The notes: a model not told the origin generated them from the letters alone. DNA of 64,000 nucleotides from Pseudomonas sp. RIT623 (GCF_004519305.1 NZ_SOZA01000009.1:95278-159277); one strand, 5' to 3'; shown: positions 53,042 to 63,068, numbered from the stretch's first letter. Numbers and translations are program-made.

Positions 53042-54874
53042 ATGCTGTACCGTCGTTTCGAGCAACTGATCGATATCTTCCGCGAGGCGCCCAGCGAGGC
53101 GCCTCCCGGTAAAGTCTGGCCCTTCTATCTCTACTACCTGCGTCAGGTCTGGCCGAGCTTCCTCGCCCTGCTGATCGTCGGTCTGGTCGCCTCGCTGATC
53201 GAGGTGGCGCTGTTCAGCTACCTGAGCCGCATCATCGACCTGGCCCAGGGTACCCCCAACGCCAACTTCTTCAGCGAGCACAGCGCCGAGCTGACCTGGA
53301 TGGTGGTGGTGGTGCTGATATTGCGGCCAGTGTTCTTCGGCCTGCACGACCTGCTGGTGCACCAGACCATCAGCCCAGGCATGACCAGCCTGATCCGCTG
53401 GCAGAACCACACCTACGTGCTCAAGCAGAGCCTGAACTTCTTCCAGAGCGACTTCGCCGGGCGCATCGCCCAACGCATCATGCAGACCGGCAACTCGCTG
53501 CGCGATTCGGCGGTACAGTCAGTAGATGCCTTGTGGCACGTGCTGATCTACGCCATCAGCGCCCTGGTGCTGTTCGCCGAGGCCGACTGGCGGCTGATGG
53601 TGCCGTTGCTGGTGTGGATCGCCGGCTACATCGGCGCGCTGTACTACTTCGTGCCGCGGGTGAAGGAACGTTCAGTGATCTCCTCCGACGCCCGCTCCAA
53701 GCTGATGGGGCGCATCGTCGACGGCTATACCAACATCGCCACCCTCAAGCTGTTTGCCCACACCGACTACGAACAGCAATACGCCCGCGAAGCGATCAGC
53801 GAACAAACCGAAAAAACCCAGCTGGCCGCGCGGGTGATCACCAGCATGGATGTGGTCGTCACCTCGCTCAACGGCTTGCTGGTGGTGTGCACCACCGGCC
53901 TGGCCCTGTGGTTGTGGAGCCAGTCATCCATCACCGTCGGCGCCATCGCCCTGGCCACCGGCCTGGTGATACGCATCGTCAACATGTCGGGCTGGATCAT
54001 GTGGGTGGTCAACGGCATCTTCGAGAACATCGGCATGGTCCAGGACGGCCTGCAGACGATTGCCCAGCCGGTCAGCGTCAGCGACAAACCCCAGGCGCCG
54101 GTGCTCAAGGTCAGGCACGGCGGTGTGCGCTTCGAGCATGTGGGTTTTCACTATGGCAAGGGCAACCAGGTGATCGACGCGCTCAACCTGGACATCCGTC
54201 CGGGCGAGAAGATCGGCCTGATCGGCCCCTCCGGCGCCGGCAAGTCGACCCTGGTCAACCTGCTGCTACGCCTGTACGACGTGCAGGCCGGACGCATCCT
54301 CATCGATGGCCAGGATATCGCCGAGGTCAACCAGGCCAGCCTGCGCGCGCAGATCGGCATGATCACCCAGGACACCTCGCTGCTGCACCGCTCGATCCGC
54401 GACAACCTGCTGTACGGTCGCCCCGACGCCACTGACGAAGAAGTCTGGGAAGCGGTGCGCCGGGCCCGGGCCGACGAGTTCATCCCGCAGTTGTCCGATG
54501 CCCAGGGCCGCAGCGGTTTCGACGCCCATGTCGGCGAGCGTGGGGTGAAGCTGTCCGGCGGCCAGCGCCAGCGCATCGCCATTGCCCGGGTGCTGCTGAA
54601 GAACGCACCGATCCTGATCATGGATGAAGCCACGTCGGCACTGGACTCGGAGGTGGAAGCGGCGATCCAGGAGAGCCTGGAAACCTTGATGCAGGGCAAG
54701 ACGGTGATCGCCATCGCCCACCGCCTGTCGACCATCGCCCGGATGGACCGGCTGATCGTGCTAGACAAGGGCCATATCGTCGAGAGCGGCAGCCACAGTG
54801 AGTTGCTGGCCCAGCGCGGGTTGTACGCGCGGTTGTGGCATCACCAGACCGGTGGGTTCGTCGGCGTCGATTGA
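53042..54874 (+). CDS. ABC transporter, fused membrane and ATP-binding domains (MsbA/multidrug type)
   Basis: A 610-residue half-transporter. Six membrane helices (about 35-330) are followed by a nucleotide-binding domain (about 360-605) with Walker A GLIGPSGAGKST, Q-loop MITQDTSLLHRS, signature VKLSGGQRQR, Walker B ILIMDEATSALDSE and H-loop AHRLSTI. It should work as a homodimeric exporter; the substrate is unknown. The ATG at 53042 is 11 bases after AGGAG; an in-frame TTG at 53033 is too close to it. It has no adjacent fusion protein and is unrelated to the type I secretion operon above. Confidence 0.88.
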   Translation: MLYRRFEQLIDIFREAPSEAPPGKVWPFYLYYLRQVWPSFLALLIVGLVASLIEVALFSYLSRIIDLAQGTPNANFFSEHSAELTWMVVVVLILRPVFFGLHDLLVHQTISPGMTSLIRWQNHTYVLKQSLNFFQSDFAGRIAQRIMQTGNSLRDSAVQSVDALWHVLIYAISALVLFAEADWRLMVPLLVWIAGYIGALYYFVPRVKERSVISSDARSKLMGRIVDGYTNIATLKLFAHTDYEQQYAREAISEQTEKTQLAARVITSMDVVVTSLNGLLVVCTTGLALWLWSQSSITVGAIALATGLVIRIVNMSGWIMWVVNGIFENIGMVQDGLQTIAQPVSVSDKPQAPVLKVRHGGVRFEHVGFHYGKGNQVIDALNLDIRPGEKIGLIGPSGAGKSTLVNLLLRLYDVQAGRILIDGQDIAEVNQASLRAQIGMITQDTSLLHRSIRDNLLYGRPDATDEEVWEAVRRARADEFIPQLSDAQGRSGFDAHVGERGVKLSGGQRQRIAIARVLLKNAPILIMDEATSALDSEVEAAIQESLETLMQGKTVIAIAHRLSTIARMDRLIVLDKGHIVESGSHSELLAQRGLYARLWHHQTGGFVGVD

Positions 54875-54924
54875 CGCCGGGTCAATGGGCGGGTGTTCGT
54901 GGGAGCGGGCTTGCGCAAAGGCAG

Positions 54925-56052
54925 TCAAACCTGGCGATAAGGCAACATCCCCCGCGCCTCTTCGGCATACGCCCGGACCCCCACCCGCTCCTGCGCCAGA
55001 AACTCTTCCACCGCCCGGCGCAACCCTGGGTGCAGCAGGTAATGCCACGAGTGCGTGATCACCGGCTCGAACCCACGAATCAGCTTGTGCTCGCCCTGGG
55101 CCCCGGCATCGAAACGTCGCAGGCCTTCAGCAATGGCAAAGTCCATGCCCTGGTAGAAACAGGTCTCGAAATGCAGCCGGTCGAATTCGTCCAGACAACC
55201 CCAGTAGCGACCATATAAGCGGTCGCCCCCCACCAGGCTGAACGCCATCGCCACCTCCCGCCCCCGCTGCCGGGCGATCACCACGCGGATGGCCTCTGGC
55301 ATGCGCTCGGCGACCAGGCTGAAGAATGCCCGGGTCAGGTACGGCGCACGGCGCCGCACCGCATAGGTGTTTGCGTAGCAGCGGTAGACGAAATCCCACT
55401 GCGACTCGCTCAACTGTTCGCCCCGGTACCAGGCGAAATCGATGCCCTGCCCCGCCACCTGCTCGCGCTCCTTGCGCATCTGCTTGCGCTTGCGCGAGCT
55501 GAGGCTGTCGAGAAAATCCTGGAAATCCCGGTAGCCGGGGTTGCGCCAGTGGAACTGGCAGCCCAGGCGTTCCATCCAGCCTGGCAAAGCGCCAATGGCC
55601 TCATCCAGCGCGGGGTCGGTGAAGTTGATGTGTGCCCCGGACAGCCCACCCTTGCCCAGATACTCCGGGATCGCTTGCAGCAGCAGCAAGCCATCGGCCG
55701 GGTCGGCGGTCAGCAGCCGCGGCCCGCTCACCGGGCTGAACGGCACGGCGCCGAGCAACTTGGGGTAGTAGGCGATGCCGGCCCGCTCGCAGGCATCGGC
55801 CCAGCCATGATCGAACACGTACTCACCGAACGAATGCCACTTGCGGTACGCCGGCAGCAACGCGCGCACTTCACCGTCGCGCTCCAGCACTAGATGCTCG
55901 GCGGCCCACCCTGTGTCGGGGGTTACGCTGGCGCTGTCTTCCATGGCCGTGAGAAAGGCATGGCGCAGGAACGGCTGGGCAACGGGCACCAGGGCATCCC
56001 AGGTGGTCGCCGGCAGGTCGCGCAGATGGGCAAGGCTGTGGAGGCTGATCAC
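54925..56052 (-). CDS. GNAT/FemAB-like acyltransferase (peptidogalycan biosynthesis family)
   Basis: A 375-residue protein of the COG3146 family, whose members have tandem GNAT folds like FemAB. Marks are PAYRKWHSFGEYVFDHGWADA, YYPKLLGAVPFSPVSGPRLL, SSRKRKQMRKER and GRYWGCLDEFDRLHFETCFYQGMDFAIAEGLRRFDAGAQGEHKLIRGF. The acceptor is unknown; a role in cell-envelope modification is inferred. I chose the GTG at 56052, giving MISLHSLAHLRDL; the longer frame to 56109 enters the divergent porin promoter. Confidence 0.83.
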   Translation of the reverse strand: MISLHSLAHLRDLPATTWDALVPVAQPFLRHAFLTAMEDSASVTPDTGWAAEHLVLERDGEVRALLPAYRKWHSFGEYVFDHGWADACERAGIAYYPKLLGAVPFSPVSGPRLLTADPADGLLLLQAIPEYLGKGGLSGAHINFTDPALDEAIGALPGWMERLGCQFHWRNPGYRDFQDFLDSLSSRKRKQMRKEREQVAGQGIDFAWYRGEQLSESQWDFVYRCYANTYAVRRRAPYLTRAFFSLVAERMPEAIRVVIARQRGREVAMAFSLVGGDRLYGRYWGCLDEFDRLHFETCFYQGMDFAIAEGLRRFDAGAQGEHKLIRGFEPVITHSWHYLLHPGLRRAVEEFLAQERVGVRAYAEEARGMLPYRQV

Positions 56053-56130
56053 GTTTGCAACTCGCTGAAGAGAGAGTGCCAGTATTGCCAAGTCGCCGGC
56101 GACACTCAAATGACAGGCCGCTTACTTAAC

Positions 56131-56145
56131 AACAGTGCCACTGTT
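56131..56145. promoter_or_regulatory. Perfect palindrome AACAGTG-C-CACTGTT upstream of the porin gene
   Basis: A 15-base perfect inverted repeat lies 147-161 bases upstream of the porin start and about 80 bases from the divergent acyltransferase start, within an AT-rich stretch (TTTAGACATTATTCT follows). It is very likely a regulator binding site. I do not recognise the regulator. Confidence 0.6.
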
Positions 56146-56291
56146 TAGACATTATTCTGTCATCCACCCCCGCAATACTTGCGCCTGTTTTCCGGAACCC
56201 CAGAACCTGTCTAGTCAGGCCCTTTCCGAAGACATGCCAACTTGGGGGCGGGCGCTTGAGCCTCCCCACTTTTTCCAACAGGGAGAACCTT

Positions 56292-57536
56292 ATGCGTCTT
56301 GTTTCTACACTTACTGGAGTGAGCCTCACCGGCATGATGCTGGCTCTGAGTACTCCGGCCAGTGCTGCTGTCGACGCCAAGCTGCTCGAAATGCTCCGCG
56401 CCAATGGCTCGATCAACCAGGCGCAGTACAACGAACTGCAGGGCGACCTGGCAAAGGAAACCAAGGAAAAGGCCGACCAGAAAGCCCAGTCCGAGCGTCT
56501 GAGCTCGTTCGAACAAAAAGTGGCATGGGCCGCCAAGACCCAGATCAAGGGTGATGTGCGCCTGCGTTACGAAGACGTCAACGTCGACAACCCCAATAGC
56601 CGCAGCGGCAACCAGGACCGCGAGCGCGTGCGCGCCCGGGTCGGTTTCTACAGCGAGATCAACCCACAGGTCGACGCCGGTATCCGCGTGGCCACCGGCA
56701 GCAGCTCGGACGCCCGCTCGACCAACCAGAGCCTGGACAACTACTTCGACAAGAAATCGCTGTGGGTCGACCTCGCCTACCTCGACTGGCACCCGACCGC
56801 CGTGCCCAACCTGCACCTGATCGGCGGCAAGATGATGCAGCCATGGGTGAGCATGGGCGACGTCATCTGGGACAGCGACATCAACCCTGAAGGCGTGGCG
56901 GTCACCTACAAGACCAACCTGGGTGCCGCCGAGCTGTTCGGCAGCGCCGGCCACTACACTCTCAAGGACAACGTCGACGGCGACGGCGTGCAGTTCAAGC
57001 ATGACGCACAGCTGTACCACGGCCAATTGGGCACCAAGTTCAATGCCGCCGATACCGTCAAGGTCACCGTGGGCGGCAGCATCTACGGCTTCGACAACGA
57101 CAAGAAGTCGGCCGTGCTGCGCAGCTTCGGCAACACCACCGACGAGTTCAACCTGGTGGAAGGCTTTGGCCAGGTGGACTTCACCGGCTTCGCCATCCCG
57201 CTCTCGGCCTATGGCCAGTTCGTCAAGAACACCGAAAGCACCGACGGCGAGGACAAGGCCTGGCTGGCCGGCCTGAAAACCAAGCTCGGCGCCTGGAGCC
57301 TGGACTACAACTACCGCGATGTGCAGCGCAACGCCGTGGTCAGCCTGTTCACCGACTCCGACTTCGGCGCAGGTTTCACCGGCTCACGCGGCCACAAGTT
57401 CAAGGTGGGTTACGAAATCGACAAGAACTTCTCGTTGGGCGCGGCCTACCTGATGGCCAAGACCGACCTGTCGCAGTTGCCGAACAGCAATGCCGATGTA
57501 GACACGCTGCAAGTGGACCTGGAAGCCAAGTTCTAA
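56292..57536 (+). CDS. Outer-membrane porin (putative porin, Porin_5-like)
   Basis: A 414-residue outer-membrane protein. Signal peptide (cut near STPASAA), then a short coiled-coil stalk (about 25-75, LLEMLRANGSINQAQYNELQGDL) that may bind peptidoglycan or trimerise, then a beta barrel (about 85-414) with alternating strands such as IKGDVRLRYEDVNV, ending in VDLEAKF with the C-terminal Phe needed for BAM insertion. AGGGAG precedes the ATG. A strong terminator follows. Substrate unknown. Confidence 0.88.
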   Translation: MRLVSTLTGVSLTGMMLALSTPASAAVDAKLLEMLRANGSINQAQYNELQGDLAKETKEKADQKAQSERLSSFEQKVAWAAKTQIKGDVRLRYEDVNVDNPNSRSGNQDRERVRARVGFYSEINPQVDAGIRVATGSSSDARSTNQSLDNYFDKKSLWVDLAYLDWHPTAVPNLHLIGGKMMQPWVSMGDVIWDSDINPEGVAVTYKTNLGAAELFGSAGHYTLKDNVDGDGVQFKHDAQLYHGQLGTKFNAADTVKVTVGGSIYGFDNDKKSAVLRSFGNTTDEFNLVEGFGQVDFTGFAIPLSAYGQFVKNTESTDGEDKAWLAGLKTKLGAWSLDYNYRDVQRNAVVSLFTDSDFGAGFTGSRGHKFKVGYEIDKNFSLGAAYLMAKTDLSQLPNSNADVDTLQVDLEAKF

Positions 57537-57560
57537 GCAGTCGCTCCCCTGCGTTGCTCA

Positions 57561-57605
57561 GGCGGGAAATGCCGACCCCATCCGGCATTTCCCGCCTTTT
57601 TTTGC
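57561..57605 (+). terminator. Strong Rho-independent terminator of the porin gene
   Basis: GGCGGGAAATGCCG (57561-57574) pairs perfectly with CGGCATTTCCCGCC (57583-57596) around an 8-base loop, followed by TTTTTTT. A long stem like this suits a highly expressed gene. Confidence 0.95.
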
Positions 57606-57620
57606 CTTTTTGAAATGCGT

Positions 57621-57699
57621 CGGCCCCTTCGCCAGCAAGGCTGGCTCCTGCAAGGATCGCGTCCACCTGTAGGAGCCAGCCTTGCTGGCGAAGAGGCCG
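57621..57699. repeat. Inverted pair of REP-like elements, second family
   Basis: CGGCCCCTTCGCCAGCAAGG with CTGGCTCCTG, and TGTAGGAGCCAGCCTTGCTGG with CGAAGAGGCCG, are near-perfect inverted copies separated by 18 bases. They lie between the convergent porin and ketoacyl synthase genes, next to the porin terminator. Confidence 0.88.
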
Positions 57700-57717
57700 G
57701 TACAGGCGCTACAAGCC

Positions 57718-58839
57718 TCAGCGCTTGCGCAGCACCACGCTACCGATCGAATACCCCGCGCCAAACGAGCTCAGCACACCCAGCGCCCCCTGGCCCAGGT
57801 CATCCTGGTACAGGTGGAAGGCAATCACCGAACCGGCCGAACTGGTGTTGGCATAGCGATCGAGGATCACCGGCGCATCTTCCTCGGCCACTTCACGGCC
57901 CAGCAGCTTCTTGACGATCAGGTGGTTCATGCTCAGGTTGGCCTGGTGCAGCCAGAAGCGCTTGACGTCCGACGGTTGCAGGTCGTTCTCGGCCAGGTGC
58001 TGGCCAATCAGCTCGGCGACCATCGGGCAGACTTCCTTGAACACCTTGCGACCTTCCTGCACGAACAGCTTGTCGCGGGCACCGATGCCCTCTTCGGCGG
58101 CGCGGTTGAGGAAGCCGAAGTTGTTGCGGATATTGTTGGAGAACGCGGTCAGCAGCTTGGTGCTGACGATATCGAACTGGTGCTTGGAAGTCGCAAGGTC
58201 GGCCCGTTCGATCAGCACGGCGGTGGCGGCATCACCAAAGATGAAGTGGCTGTCACGGTCGCGGAAGTTCAGGTGGCCCGTGCAGATCTCCGGGTTGACC
58301 ACCAGCACCGAGCGCGACTGGCCCAACTGCACGCTGTTGGCGGCGGTCTGGATACCGAAGGTGGCCGACGAGCAGGCCACGTTCATGTCGAAGGCGAAGC
58401 CCTGGATGCCCAGCGCCTGCTGTACTTCGATGGCGATGGCCGGGTACGGACGCTGCAGGTTGGAACAGGCGACGATCACGCCGTCGACATCGGCAGCGGT
58501 GCGACCGGCACGCTCGAGGGCCTGGCGGGCAGCAGCCACGCCCATCTCGCAGAGGATCGATTGCTCGTCGTTGCTGCGCTCGGGCAGGCGCGGTTTCATG
58601 CGCTGTGGGTCGAGGATGCCGGCCTTGTCCATGACGAAGCGGCTCTTGATGCCCGAGGCTTTCTCGATGAAAGCGGCATCGGACAGCGGCGCCGCCTCGA
58701 CCTCGCCGCGCTCGATGGCGGCGGCGTTATCACGGTTGAAACGCTGTGCCCAGGCGTTGAAGGACTCCACCAGTTCTTCGTTGGAAATGCTCTGGGCCGG
58801 GGTGTACAGGCCGGTGCCGCTGATGACGACGTTGTGCAC
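57718..58839 (-). CDS. Beta-ketoacyl-ACP synthase III, PA3286-like
   Basis: A 373-residue FabH-type condensing enzyme. The catalytic triad is complete: Cys in MNVACSSATFG, His in WLHQANLSMN and Asn in RYANTSSAGS. Length and overall sequence match P. aeruginosa PA3286, which condenses medium-chain acyl-CoA from beta-oxidation (octanoyl-CoA) with malonyl-ACP, feeding fatty acid synthesis. It is longer than ordinary FabH (about 320). The GTG at 58839, 7 bases after AGAGGA, is the start; the ATG further upstream lacks a ribosome site. Confidence 0.88.
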   Translation of the reverse strand: MHNVVISGTGLYTPAQSISNEELVESFNAWAQRFNRDNAAAIERGEVEAAPLSDAAFIEKASGIKSRFVMDKAGILDPQRMKPRLPERSNDEQSILCEMGVAAARQALERAGRTAADVDGVIVACSNLQRPYPAIAIEVQQALGIQGFAFDMNVACSSATFGIQTAANSVQLGQSRSVLVVNPEICTGHLNFRDRDSHFIFGDAATAVLIERADLATSKHQFDIVSTKLLTAFSNNIRNNFGFLNRAAEEGIGARDKLFVQEGRKVFKEVCPMVAELIGQHLAENDLQPSDVKRFWLHQANLSMNHLIVKKLLGREVAEEDAPVILDRYANTSSAGSVIAFHLYQDDLGQGALGVLSSFGAGYSIGSVVLRKR

Positions 58840-58923
58840 GGTCGTTCCTCTGGTCTGGGGCCATCGCCACAAGGCGCTGGCCGGAATAAGGGCAACTTAA
58901 TGGCACCTTGGTACCAATTTTGA

Positions 58924-59027
58924 GGCGAGGGCTGCGCCCTCGTTCGCGGCACAAGGCCGCTCCTACAGCATCGGCGTTCGCCTGTAGGAGCGGCCTTGTG
59001 CCGCGATCGGCCGCACAGCGGCCGCAA
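58924..59027. repeat. Inverted pair of REP elements
   Basis: Two main-family REP copies, tail to tail, with GGCCGCTCCTACAG and CTGTAGGAGCGGCC in the middle and GC hairpins outside. They lie between the 3' end of hrpA and the promoter of the ketoacyl synthase gene, both on the minus strand. Confidence 0.88.
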
Positions 59028-59058
59028 ATTCCTGCAAGTTTGCCACAACTTGGGGAGG

Positions 59059-62000
59059 TTAGGCTTCCACCTGACTCCACTGTTTGCTCAGTCGTTTATC
59101 GGAAACCGCCACCTTGGTCCCTAACTGCTGGGCGAACAACGAAACCCGGTACTCCTCCAGCAGCCAGCGGTACAAGGTCAGTTGCTCATCGCGCTTGCCT
59201 TCCTGGGCGTGCTTGTCGGCGCGGGCCTGGTAGTGGGCCCAGCAATTGGCCAGCTCGCCACTCCACACCCGGTCCTTCTGCACCTGCGCCCCCAGCTTCT
59301 CCAGGCGCAGTTCCACCGCCTTGAGATAACGCGGCAACTCCTTGAACCAAGTACTTGGTGTCTCGCGCACGAAGCCGGGATACACCAGGTTGGCCAACTG
59401 TTGCTTGATGTCGTTGAGCGCCACCGCCTGGGCCAGGTCGATCTTGCCCTTGAAGCGCTTTTGCAGGCCATGCCACAGCTTCAACACCTCGAGCGTCTGG
59501 CGTGCCAGACGCTCGGCATGCTCGGCCCAACTGCCACGCTTGCGCTCGGCCAGCGACGCCAGGCCGGCGCCATCGCGGGGTAGCACCGCCTCGCCCTCCA
59601 GCACGCAACTGTCGAGGCTGGCCAGCAGGATATCTTCCACCAGTGCCTCGACCCGGCCCAGCTCGCGATACAACAGGCCCAGCTCGGTCAGCCCCGGCAG
59701 CTTGCCGCGCAGGAACTTGGCCGGCTCCGCCAACTGTTGCAGCAACAGGCGCTGCAAGGCGCGACGGTGCTGGAATTCGGCCTCGGCCTGGGTCGAGAAG
59801 CGCCCCTCACGCACAGTGCCGTTGTCTTCGACCAGCGCCGGATAGACCGTCATCGACAACCCGGCGATCTTCTGCTGGGCAGTCTGCGCCACTTCGGCGA
59901 AGACCTTGGCCTGCACCGGCTGCTCGGCCTTGTCGGTGCGCGGCAGGGCCAGCGCGGCCTGGCTGGCGGCGGCAAAGCGCGCGGTCAGCTCGGCCAGGTC
60001 GCGGCCCTCGCCGAGGAACTTGCCCTGAGCATCGACCACCTCGATGTTCATGCGCAGGTGGCCTTCCACTAGACTGGCGGCCTCGGCCCAGGCCTCATCG
60101 GACACCCGCGCGCCGGTCATGCGCAGCAACTCCTGGCCCAATGCTTGCGGCAACCCGCCCTGGCCGAAGCTCATGCGCGCCAGCGCCGCCTTGACGAAGT
60201 CCGGCACCGGCACGAAGTTCTTGCGCAGGGCCTTGGGCAAGTTGCGCACCAGGGCGATGCACTTGGCCTCGAGCAAGCCCGGCACCAGCCACTCCAGGCG
60301 CTCGCCCGGCAGGTTCGGCAGCAGCGGCGCCGGCACCCGCACGGTCACCCCGTCACGCGGGTGGTTGGGCTCGAAGTGGTAGCTCAGCGACAGACGCAGC
60401 TCGCCCACTTGCAGATGGTCTGGGTACTGCGCGGCGGTGACCTCGCTGGCTTCGCGGGCGAGCACGTCCTCTTCGCGCATGATCAGCAGGTTGGCGTCCT
60501 TCTGGCTGTTCGTGCGGTACCAGCTGTCGAAGGTCGCGGCCTGGTGGATTTCCTCCGGCAGGCGCGCTTCATAGAAGGCGTACAGCGTTTCTTCATCGGC
60601 GAGAATGTCGCGCCGGCGGGCCTTGGCCTCCAGCTCGTCGAGCTGTTCGAGCAGGCGTTTGTTGGCCGCCAGGCACTTGGCCCGCGACTGGATTTCGCCA
60701 CCAACCAGGCCCTCGCGGATGAACAGCTCACGCGAGGTGGCCGGGTCGATCGGGCCGAAATGCACCGGGCGCCGGCCGACCAGGATCAGCCCGTACAGGG
60801 TGATCTGCTCGTAGGCCACCACCTGGCCGCGCTTTTTCTCCCAGTGCGGCTCGAAGTGGTTCTTCTTGATCAGGTGGCTGGCCAGCGGCTCGATCCAGTC
60901 CGGCTCGATCTTGGCCACCACGCGCGCGTACAGCTTGGTGGTTTCCACCAGCTCAGCGGCCATCACCCACTGCGGACGCTTGCGGCCAATACCCGAGGAT
61001 GGGTGAATCCAGAAACGACGCTGGCGTGCGCCCTGGTAGTCGCCTTCCTCGGTCTTCTGGCCGATCTGGCTGAGCAGGCCGCTGAGGATGGCCTTGTGCA
61101 GCGGCTGGTAGTTGCACGGCTCCTTGTTCACCGCCAATTGCAGTTCACGGCAGATCAGTGACAACTGGCGATGGGCGTCGCGCCACTCGCGCAGGCGCAG
61201 GTAGTTGAGGAAGTTCTTGCGGCACCAGTTACGCAGCGGGTTGGCGGTCAGTGCCTGGCGCTGCTCTTCGAATCCGCGCCACAGGTTGACCAGCGCGGCG
61301 AAGTCGGAATCGACGTCCTTCCACTGCGCATGGGCCTGGTCGGCGGCCTGCTGGCGCTCCGGCGGACGCTCGCGCGGGTCCTGCACCGACAGCGCCGAGG
61401 CGACGATCAACACCTCCTGCAAGCTGCCCTGGCGCGCGCCCTCAAGCAGCATGCGGCCCAGCCGCGGGTCGATCGGCAAGCGCGCCAACTGACGGCCCAG
61501 CGGGGTCAGCTGGTTCTCGCGGTTGACCGCCGAGAGCTCCTGCAACAGGTTGAAACCGTCGCTGATGGCCTTGCCATCCGGCGGCTCGATGAACGGGAAG
61601 GCGTCGATAGCGCCCAGGCGCAGGTGCAGCATCTGCAGGATCACCGCGGCCAGGTTGGTGCGCAGGATCTCCGGGTCGGTGAACGCCGGCCGGCCGTTGA
61701 AGTCCTCCTCGCTGTACAGGCGAATGCAGATGCCCGGCTCGACCCGGCCGCAGCGACCCTTGCGCTGGTTGGCGCTGGCCTGGGACACCGCCTCGATGGG
61801 CAGGCGCTGGACCTTGGCGCGGTAGCTATAACGGCTAATGCGCGCAGTGCCGCTGTCGATCACATAGCGAATGCCCGGCACGGTCAGCGAGGTTTCCGCG
61901 ACGTTGGTCGCCAGTACCACGCGTCGCCCGCTGTGGGACTGGAAGATCTTCTGCTGTTCGGCCGGCGACAACCGCGCATACAGCGGCAGGATCTCGGTAT

Positions 62001-62964
62001 GGCGCAGTTGGGCCTTGCGCAGGATCTCGGCGGCATCGCGGATCTCGCGCTCGCCCGGCAGGAACACCAGCACATCGCCCGGGCCCTTGCCCTGGCTGCG
62101 TTCGTGCTGGGCGATTTCATCGAGGCTGGCGAGGATCGCCTGGTCGACCGAGAGGTCATCCTCGACCTGGTTGCCCTCCTCGTCCTGTTCACTGGTCAGC
62201 GGCCGGTACCAGGTGTCCACCGGGTAGGTGCGGCCGGACACCTCGATGATCGGCGCGCCGTCGAAGTGCTTGGAGAAACGCTCCAGGTCGATGGTCGCCG
62301 AGGTGATGATCAGCTTGAGGTCCGGGCGACGGTGCAACAGGGTCTTCAGGTAACCGAGCAGGAAGTCGATGTTCAGGCTGCGCTCGTGGGCTTCGTCGAC
62401 GATGATCGTGTCGTAGCGCTCTAGGAAGCGATCGTGCTGGGTTTCGGCCAGCAGGATGCCGTCGGTCATCAGCTTGACCAGGGTGTTCGAATCGCTCTGG
62501 TCCTCGAAGCGCACCTGGTAGCCGACCAGCGCCCCCAACGGCGTGCCCAGCTCCTCGGCGACCCGCGCCGCCACGCTGCGCGCGGCGATCCGCCGGGGCT
62601 GGGTATGGGCGATCAGGCCATGGCTGCCGCGGCCCAGCTCCAGGCAGATCTTCGGCAACTGGGTGGTCTTGCCGGAACCTGTCTCGCCGGCGATCACCAG
62701 CACCTGGTGTTCGGCCAGGGCCTTCTTGATCTCGTCGCGCTTGGCGGCGATCGGCAGGTTGTCGTCGTAGCGAATGCTCGGCACGCTCTGCTGGCGCGCG
62801 GTGACCTGGGCGCAGGACGCCTGGACCTTTTCCACCCACTGCGCGAGCTTGCCCTCGTCGGGGCGCTTGCGCAATTCGTGCAATTGCCGACGCAGCCGAT
62901 GGCGGTCGGCGATCATGGCGTGGTCGAGGTTGTTCAGCAGTTGGTCGATGGCGTGGTCTGTCAT
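59059..62964 (-). CDS. hrpA: ATP-dependent RNA helicase HrpA
   Basis: A 1,301-residue DEAH-box helicase, practically the length of E. coli HrpA (1,300). Walker A VIAGETGSGKTTQLPK (about 80-95), DEAH box in IIVDEAHERSLN, SAT motif TSATIDLERFSKHF, and motif VI QRKGRCGR are all present, followed by the winged-helix/ratchet region and the long HrpA-specific C-terminal domains. HrpA rescues stalled or collided ribosomes on mRNA. ATG at 62964 (MTDHAIDQLL) has a poor ribosome site; an in-frame ATG at 63003 is possible. Confidence 0.94.
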   Translation of the reverse strand: MTDHAIDQLLNNLDHAMIADRHRLRRQLHELRKRPDEGKLAQWVEKVQASCAQVTARQQSVPSIRYDDNLPIAAKRDEIKKALAEHQVLVIAGETGSGKTTQLPKICLELGRGSHGLIAHTQPRRIAARSVAARVAEELGTPLGALVGYQVRFEDQSDSNTLVKLMTDGILLAETQHDRFLERYDTIIVDEAHERSLNIDFLLGYLKTLLHRRPDLKLIITSATIDLERFSKHFDGAPIIEVSGRTYPVDTWYRPLTSEQDEEGNQVEDDLSVDQAILASLDEIAQHERSQGKGPGDVLVFLPGEREIRDAAEILRKAQLRHTEILPLYARLSPAEQQKIFQSHSGRRVVLATNVAETSLTVPGIRYVIDSGTARISRYSYRAKVQRLPIEAVSQASANQRKGRCGRVEPGICIRLYSEEDFNGRPAFTDPEILRTNLAAVILQMLHLRLGAIDAFPFIEPPDGKAISDGFNLLQELSAVNRENQLTPLGRQLARLPIDPRLGRMLLEGARQGSLQEVLIVASALSVQDPRERPPERQQAADQAHAQWKDVDSDFAALVNLWRGFEEQRQALTANPLRNWCRKNFLNYLRLREWRDAHRQLSLICRELQLAVNKEPCNYQPLHKAILSGLLSQIGQKTEEGDYQGARQRRFWIHPSSGIGRKRPQWVMAAELVETTKLYARVVAKIEPDWIEPLASHLIKKNHFEPHWEKKRGQVVAYEQITLYGLILVGRRPVHFGPIDPATSRELFIREGLVGGEIQSRAKCLAANKRLLEQLDELEAKARRRDILADEETLYAFYEARLPEEIHQAATFDSWYRTNSQKDANLLIMREEDVLAREASEVTAAQYPDHLQVGELRLSLSYHFEPNHPRDGVTVRVPAPLLPNLPGERLEWLVPGLLEAKCIALVRNLPKALRKNFVPVPDFVKAALARMSFGQGGLPQALGQELLRMTGARVSDEAWAEAASLVEGHLRMNIEVVDAQGKFLGEGRDLAELTARFAAASQAALALPRTDKAEQPVQAKVFAEVAQTAQQKIAGLSMTVYPALVEDNGTVREGRFSTQAEAEFQHRRALQRLLLQQLAEPAKFLRGKLPGLTELGLLYRELGRVEALVEDILLASLDSCVLEGEAVLPRDGAGLASLAERKRGSWAEHAERLARQTLEVLKLWHGLQKRFKGKIDLAQAVALNDIKQQLANLVYPGFVRETPSTWFKELPRYLKAVELRLEKLGAQVQKDRVWSGELANCWAHYQARADKHAQEGKRDEQLTLYRWLLEEYRVSLFAQQLGTKVAVSDKRLSKQWSQVEA

Positions 62965-63068
62965 GGGGCTTTTTAATGATGCAGGCGAATGCTGCTTTTT
63001 CATGATCGGCAGGCGTAAGAGGCGCAATTGTCGCAGATTTGCGAAATCGATGCTGCCTGTGCCCGCGT

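Noticed and set aside
54897..54925. GTGGGAGCGGGCTTGCGCAAAG after the ABC exporter gene considered as a REP element
   Set aside because: Only one arm is present with no matching partner or hairpin; it is at most a decayed half element.
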